Shown in pieces: positions 7,107-11,672 of a stretch of DNA of 11,672 bases. The DNA is from Flavobacteriaceae bacterium (GTDB lineage Bacteria > Bacteroidota > Bacteroidia > Flavobacteriales > Flavobacteriaceae), in assembly GCA_016780435.1 (NCBI GenBank), contig JADHLU010000015.1, forward strand, positions 1 to 11,672. Direction: 5' to 3'. A program made the position numbers and the translations under genes. Under the pieces are notes generated by a model. The model saw only the letters and a list, made by a program, of their open reading frames with translations. It was not told the origin of the DNA and did not search any database. The stretch's first letter is position 1. Each line of letters opens with the position of its first letter.

Positions 7107-9917
7107 TTATTCAATGATTAGCGGTTGTTTGCTTTCTGCTTTTGCGTTACTAATTCGCAAGGTATAGTTCCCTTTTGGAAGATAGTAAATACCATTAGAA
7201 GCCGTTTTTATTGATTTTTTCGATTTCTTCTCAAAGCTTTTTGCCAAATCCTTGTCGAGATTCAACGAGTAAGACCACTCTTGTAAACCTTTGATTCCTT
7301 GAACTTTCGTTGTTAAGGCTAAAGCACCTTCTAAATCTACAGTTATTTGGACAGGACCTGCCTGGTCTTGATACCATTTTATTGGAGTTGATGGAACGTA
7401 CGGAGCTCCGAAGGCAGACCAACTTCTTCCCCATCGACCAGAAGCTCTTATTTTTTCTGGAGCGAATAAGTGAACGCTCGACTCAAGGATTGAAGGGTTT
7501 AATTGTTCTAATTCTGAAATATTGACTTTATAGATACTTCTACCATGAGTTCCAACCAAAAGGTCTTTAGATTTTGGTTGAATTTTCAGATCGTGAACGG
7601 CTACAGCTGGCAAGCCTTGATTAAATGGCATCCAACTATTTCCTCGATGAAGACCTACGTACAGCCCGTGATCATTACCTACGAAAAGAAGCTCTTCATT
7701 GTGAGGGTCTTCAAGGACTACATTGATAGGCTGCGTAGGAAGCCCCGAATCAATAGCCTCCCAAGTTGCTCCATAGTCTTCGCTGACGAAGAGATAAGGC
7801 GTGAAGTCATCATTCCGATAACCGTTTAGAGACGCGTATACTCGAGATTTCTTGTGATTTGAAGCAAAAACTCTACTTACCCAAAGATCATCGGGTTGCC
7901 CTTCAGTTAAAGAATCAGAGATGAGTTGCCAAGAAGCCCCACCATCTTTGGTGACGTGAATTTGACCATCGTCGCTTCCTGTATAAATAAGCCCGAATTG
8001 AAGTGGAGATTCGCTAATTGTTGTTAGTGTTCCGTAGGCAACGTTTCCTTTTCTACCTCCTTTGGTAAGGTCTGGAGATAAGGTGGTCCAGGTCTCTCCG
8101 AGATCAAACGAACGATGAAGCTTGTTACTACCCAAGTACAGCACATCAGGATGATGTGAAGACAGAAGGATAGGGGTCTGCCAGTTAAATCGATATGGGG
8201 CTTCTCCAAGTTCGTGTTTAGGAGTGATTGCCTTGCGCTTGCCTGATTCGACTCGATAGTAATTGCCGAATTGAAACCCGGTAAATACTATAGAAGGGTT
8301 TTCACGGTGAACCTCAACCTGCATTCCGTCACCGCCTAAGAGCATCGTCCATGGGTTGTGTCCAGAGGCCAGCCAGTCTCTGTTTTCAGAGGCTGTGTTT
8401 GGGGCCATCCAAACCCCATTGTCTTGAAGCCCGCCGTACACATTGTAAGGTTCTTGATGGTCGATTTGTATGGCATAGAATTGACCCACACTAGGACTAT
8501 TATTTTTGGTCCAATTTGCTCCGTCGTCATAGGTAATATTGATGCCCCCGTCATTACCATTGATTAAGTGACCAGGTCTATTTGGGTTAATCCAAAGCGC
8601 ATGGTGATCAGAGTGGACATTTTCTTTATCGATCGATTTAAAGGTTTCACCACCATCTTTCGATTGAATCAGCGGAACCCCTGCTAAATAGATGTTGTTT
8701 ACATCAGAGGGATCAACACGTACTTGGGCAAAATAATACCCATAACTGTAGAATAGGCTATCAATATAATCGTCGTGGGTTTTATTCCATGTTTTACCGG
8801 CGTCATCTGATCGGTATACTTCTGCTCCAATGACGGGGGTGTCGAACAGCATAGCGTTTGCGTCTTCAAGATAAAGTGCGATATCTGAAGGTTTTGCCAC
8901 ACCATCACGAACGAGTTGTTTCACGTTTTGAGCGCGATATTTTTCTTGAAATCCATTCGATTTTAAAAACTCATTAAGCGTCTTGTCACTAAGAGACAAG
9001 AACTCTTTTACACTAAGAGACTTGAACTGATCTTTGGTTAGCGCATCGTTCTTTGATGGTTTTCTCTGAGAAGGTTTTCTTCTGAATTGACTGTCATGAA
9101 CCGCATATAGGGTTTGGTTGTCAAATACCGAAAGCCCGATTCTTCCAACACCGCTTCCAGTTGGGAATCCGCTGCCCTCTGTGGTAAGAAGTGTCCAGGA
9201 GCGTCCCTGATCTTCACTTTTATAAATGCCAGACCCTTCGCCAGACCCTTCAAAATTCCACGCTTTACGATCTCGTTGCCAGCTTGCTGCGTAGATAGCG
9301 CTAAAATCTTCGGTAGCTGCCAAGTCGATAATTCCCGTACTTTCGTTGATGAAAAGGCTGTTTTCCCAGGTTTTTCCTCCGTCAGAAGACACAAAGACAC
9401 CACGTTCTTTATTGGTTGTGTACAGGTGTCCGATCACCCCTACTAGGATATGATTGGGGTCCTTAGGGTTGATGACAATTCTACCAATATGATGACTGTC
9501 TTCGAGACCAATATGTTCCCAGTTCTCTCCATTAGATGTGGTTTTGAACATTCCGATACCGGCATAAGACGATCGAGAGGAATTGTTTTCTCCTGTACCC
9601 ACATAAAGCGTGCGAGACTCCCAATGCATTGCGATATCTCCGATGTTTTGAGTGGGGGCGTTGTCGAAAATAGGATTAAATGTGGTTCCATTGTCAGTGG
9701 TGTGCCATAGCCCTCCTGACGCATAGGCTACATAAAACTCGGTCGAATCTTCAGGATTAACTTCTAAATCAACGACTCTTCCGCTCATAATACTAGGCCC
9801 AATATTTTCTAGCTGCGGAGCAGTTGATTCCTCTTGAGCATAAAGGGCAGATACGGATAATAAAAGCAAACAAATACTAACACCTTTGCTTACAATTGCT
9901 TGGAAACTGAATTTCAT
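7107..9917 (-). CDS. Exported Asp-box (BNR/VPS10-like) beta-propeller protein
   Basis: 936-residue protein. A signal peptide covers about residues 1-27 (hydrophobic core ICLLLLSVSALYA, probable cut before Gln28), so it is exported. About eleven Asp-box motifs (S/T-x-D-x-G-x-T/S-W/F) are spread over residues 72-762, for example TTDNGTTF (73), SSDGGKTW (177), SEDQGRSW (234), SDDAGKTW (370), SFDLGETW (603), TKDGGASW (656) and SEDYGATW (712). They mark blades of one or two beta-propellers, like the sortilin/VPS10 and WD40/YVTN/BNR-like families. The propeller ends near VGTHGRSIYKV (788-798); a C-terminal domain of about 130 residues, probably beta-rich, follows. A charged helical insert lies at about 278-355. 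I see no sialidase FRIP motif or arginine triad, so a glycosidase label is not justified. Substrate and function are unknown. It is monocistronic and divergent from the gene at 9943. Confidence 0.88.
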   Translation of the reverse strand: MKFSFQAIVSKGVSICLLLLSVSALYAQEESTAPQLENIGPSIMSGRVVDLEVNPEDSTEFYVAYASGGLWHTTDNGTTFNPIFDNAPTQNIGDIAMHWESRTLYVGTGENNSSRSSYAGIGMFKTTSNGENWEHIGLEDSHHIGRIVINPKDPNHILVGVIGHLYTTNKERGVFVSSDGGKTWENSLFINESTGIIDLAATEDFSAIYAASWQRDRKAWNFEGSGEGSGIYKSEDQGRSWTLLTTEGSGFPTGSGVGRIGLSVFDNQTLYAVHDSQFRRKPSQRKPSKNDALTKDQFKSLSVKEFLSLSDKTLNEFLKSNGFQEKYRAQNVKQLVRDGVAKPSDIALYLEDANAMLFDTPVIGAEVYRSDDAGKTWNKTHDDYIDSLFYSYGYYFAQVRVDPSDVNNIYLAGVPLIQSKDGGETFKSIDKENVHSDHHALWINPNRPGHLINGNDGGINITYDDGANWTKNNSPSVGQFYAIQIDHQEPYNVYGGLQDNGVWMAPNTASENRDWLASGHNPWTMLLGGDGMQVEVHRENPSIVFTGFQFGNYYRVESGKRKAITPKHELGEAPYRFNWQTPILLSSHHPDVLYLGSNKLHRSFDLGETWTTLSPDLTKGGRKGNVAYGTLTTISESPLQFGLIYTGSDDGQIHVTKDGGASWQLISDSLTEGQPDDLWVSRVFASNHKKSRVYASLNGYRNDDFTPYLFVSEDYGATWEAIDSGLPTQPINVVLEDPHNEELLFVGNDHGLYVGLHRGNSWMPFNQGLPAVAVHDLKIQPKSKDLLVGTHGRSIYKVNISELEQLNPSILESSVHLFAPEKIRASGRWGRSWSAFGAPYVPSTPIKWYQDQAGPVQITVDLEGALALTTKVQGIKGLQEWSYSLNLDKDLAKSFEKKSKKSIKTASNGIYYLPKGNYTLRISNAKAESKQPLIIE
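8982..9029 (-). repeat. In-frame 24-bp tandem repeat inside the propeller gene
   Basis: Two adjacent 24-bp units (9006-9029 and 8982-9005) match at 18 of 24 bases, including an unbroken CACTAAGAGAC block at 9011-9021 and 8987-8997. They encode QFKSLSVK and EFLSLSDK (residues 297-304 and 305-312) in the helical insert. The TCT CTT AGT codons for Ser-Leu-Ser are identical in both copies. Confidence 0.7.
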
Positions 9918-9929
9918 AGGATATCTTTA
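9900..9929 (+). promoter_or_regulatory. Candidate Bacteroidota promoter for the divergent propeller-sensor gene
   Basis: TTG at 9900-9902, 19 bases, then TATCTTTA at 9922-9929 matches the TTG-N19-21-TAnnTTTG pattern at all but the last position of the -7 box. It overlaps the first codons of the minus-strand propeller gene (start at 9917) and would begin transcription only about 5-10 bases before the ATG at 9943. No equally good promoter was found for the minus-strand gene. Confidence 0.38.
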
Positions 9930-9942
9930 TGGATCTTAATAT

Positions 9943-11672
9943 ATGGTTATACTCTCTAAAATAGGATTTTCAATTGGTATTACACAGCGAATAGCGAGGT
10001 GTGTGTTGATACTATTTTTCTTGGTTTATGGATTTTCCCAAGCGCAGTATACACCCTTAGTTCAGAATTATCCGCCAGAGCAATATGGTGCAGACAATCA
10101 GAATTGGGCGATAGAACAGTCTGATAACGGAATGTTATTTGTCGCTAATCAATCGCGAGTATTGTTGTTTGATGGTAATCGCTGGGAATCAGTTTTTGTT
10201 CCGAACGCACAAAATGTTCGCTCTATTAAGGTTGTTGAGGATCGATTATACGTCGGGGGCTCTATGAGTATAGGATTTTACCAGATTACTCCTCGCGGAC
10301 TTGAAGATTACAGTGAAATAAAAGGACTAGAGCACCAAAACATTGATGTGGGAGAAGAGTTTTGGAACATTATATGGCAAGACAAACGACTCTTTATTCA
10401 GTCTAAGCGTGCTATTTATGAAGTTGTAGAGAATCAATTGACCCTGCGCACTCCTTTTGAATCAGATCGTCCAGAATCGTTTAGTCACAGGGGCGACCTT
10501 TATTTTTTCTCCTCGAAGGAGGCGATTCGTTTTTCTTCAGGGGAGTATTATCGTTTTGAGTTGCCAGAACTTTCGGGTGCCTTTGTAGGAATTTATGAGC
10601 GTAACGAAGCCCAATTTCTCGTCAATGAAATTGGAGAGACTTTTCGTCTTAACAGAGGAGATCTTATTAAAGAAGTGAATCCTTTTGTAGATCTAAAGAA
10701 CTCTGATCAGATTTATGATTTGGTACAATTAAGTAATGGACAATTAGTAGTCGGCACCATTTCTTCAGGCCTTCATGTCTATGATACCTTAGGAAATCTG
10801 TTGTATGTTTTAGACAAAGGCAGCGGGCTCAACAACAACACAGTACTCGGCTTATTTCAAAGTATCACAGGGAGAGTATGGGTTGCCCTAGACCAAGGGA
10901 TTGCATCATTCGTTCCTAACTCTAATCTCAGCGAATATAGATTCGGCTTTGAGGATATAGGAGTGGTGTACACGGCAATAAGTTACCTGAACAACTTATA
11001 TATTGGAACGAATCAAGGACTTTATCGATTTAATAAAAAATCAAGTCAATTCGAATTTATTTCAGGTACAAGGGGACAAGTCTGGAACTTAAAGACTTTA
11101 GGGAATCAGCTTTATTGTTTTCACGACAAAGGTCTATTTAAAATAAATGGCTCAATGGCTTCGTTGATTGATGCTCAAACGGGTTATTGGAGCGCCACTG
11201 AGCACGTAGATTCTGAGGGCATTTCTTCTTATGTTTTAGGCGGATATAATGGTGTTTATACTTATCGACCTAATCGTAATCTTACGGCAGAAAAAGTGGA
11301 AGGCTTTAATATCCCATCACGATTTGTAGAGGTTCTTGACAATGTAATTGTCGTTAACCACGAAAGTCTCGGAGTTTTCTTACTTGATTTTGATTGGAAT
11401 AACCTTGTTGTTCGTTCTGAAAAACGGATTCCTGCTTTGGGTACGGCAAGTAGCTTGTTTTTATTTGGGGGCGAACTTTATTATAAGAGTTCTGAGGGAG
11501 TCTTTAGCGTCGAGAAAGGAGCACTTCGGTACAATCGAGAACTTACAACCCTTATTTCAGACCCTATTGTTCGGCCTACACAAAATTCATATCGGCCTGA
11601 TGAGGTTTCCTTCTTATCAAAACAGAAGATCGTTCGTCTTCGCGAGGCAGGCACAGGAGAATATATGGCCAC
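9943..11672 (+). CDS. Exported propeller sensor protein, Reg_prop/triple-tyrosine regulator-like, 3' truncated
   Basis: Open from ATG 9943 to the window end, 576 residues with no stop; the preceding in-frame stop is TAA 9937-9939. A signal peptide or N-terminal anchor is visible (about 15-34: RIARCVLILFF to GFSQA, probable cut before QYTP). After it comes a conserved-looking opening, NQNWAIEQSDNGMLFVANQ with LLFDGNRWESV (53-83), then repeated blades of the form loop-L-Y/W-V-G/A-x-x-x-G-L/I-x-x-F, such as GQLVVGTISSGLHVYD (266-281), GRVWVALDQGIASF (310-323) and NNLYIGTNQGLYRF (350-363). This layout is that of the periplasmic sensor half of Bacteroidota Reg_prop proteins, which often continue into a triple-tyrosine (Y_Y_Y) domain, a membrane helix and a LuxR-type or kinase output. 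That continuation lies outside the window, so regulator status is inference. Confidence 0.8.
   Translation, partial: MVILSKIGFSIGITQRIARCVLILFFLVYGFSQAQYTPLVQNYPPEQYGADNQNWAIEQSDNGMLFVANQSRVLLFDGNRWESVFVPNAQNVRSIKVVEDRLYVGGSMSIGFYQITPRGLEDYSEIKGLEHQNIDVGEEFWNIIWQDKRLFIQSKRAIYEVVENQLTLRTPFESDRPESFSHRGDLYFFSSKEAIRFSSGEYYRFELPELSGAFVGIYERNEAQFLVNEIGETFRLNRGDLIKEVNPFVDLKNSDQIYDLVQLSNGQLVVGTISSGLHVYDTLGNLLYVLDKGSGLNNNTVLGLFQSITGRVWVALDQGIASFVPNSNLSEYRFGFEDIGVVYTAISYLNNLYIGTNQGLYRFNKKSSQFEFISGTRGQVWNLKTLGNQLYCFHDKGLFKINGSMASLIDAQTGYWSATEHVDSEGISSYVLGGYNGVYTYRPNRNLTAEKVEGFNIPSRFVEVLDNVIVVNHESLGVFLLDFDWNNLVVRSEKRIPALGTASSLFLFGGELYYKSSEGVFSVEKGALRYNRELTTLISDPIVRPTQNSYRPDEVSFLSKQKIVRLREAGTGEYMA

Noticed and set aside
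9038..9403. 121-codon minus-strand open frame and a 110-codon plus-strand frame over the same place (9114-9446)
   Set aside because: Both lie wholly inside the 936-residue propeller gene, in other frames; they have no recognisable motif, and the host frame has clear Asp-box repeats.
9918..10020. A promoter for the minus-strand propeller gene
   Set aside because: Reading upstream on the minus strand I found only poor boxes (TATTTTAG, TATATTAA) without TTG at proper spacing.
1..11672. Mobile elements, CRISPR arrays, toxin-antitoxin or defence genes, tRNA or rRNA
   Set aside because: No transposase or integrase motif, no regularly spaced repeat, no tRNA-like fold and no rRNA sequence was seen on either strand.

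Overview
The window looks like a chromosomal segment of a Bacteroidota bacterium, most likely a marine-type flavobacterium (order Flavobacteriales). Three things point there: the gene order DUF177-rpmF-fabH-accB-accC, a type B (five-helix, menaquinone-type) succinate dehydrogenase ordered sdhC-sdhA-sdhB, and a clear Bacteroidota-style promoter (TTG-N20-TACCTTTG) before sdhC. The genus cannot be named from the sequence.

Positions 1-534 (+): the C-terminal end of a DUF177/YceD-like protein, then rpmF (ribosomal protein bL32), closed by a perfect 10-bp hairpin terminator. Positions 603-3453 (+): fabH, accB and accC, a tight run for the start of fatty-acid synthesis. AccB and AccC make the biotin-carboxylating half of acetyl-CoA carboxylase, and FabH condenses acetyl-CoA with the malonyl-ACP derived from its product. 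A hairpin with A and T tracts on its two sides (3462-3491) separates accC from the converging sdh operon.

Positions 3510-6922 (-): sdhC, sdhA and sdhB, the membrane dihaem anchor, flavoprotein and iron-sulfur subunit of respiratory complex II, spaced 1 and 4 bases apart and read from the promoter at 6959-6989. Positions 7107-9917 (-): a 936-residue exported beta-propeller protein with about eleven Asp-box (BNR) repeats and a charged helical insert, followed by its own terminator. Positions 9943-11672 (+): a divergent gene, cut by the window edge, for an exported multi-blade propeller protein that resembles the sensor part of Bacteroidota Reg_prop/triple-tyrosine regulators. Only 25 bases separate these two genes.

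The left 7 kb is housekeeping and ordinary. The right 4.7 kb, the head-to-head pair of propeller proteins, is the less understood part. I found no mobile element, CRISPR array, tRNA or rRNA, and no gene-free stretch over 300 bases. I do not see convincing evidence of a wholly new system; the best leads are the propeller pair, its shared 25-bp control region and the 24-bp internal repeat.
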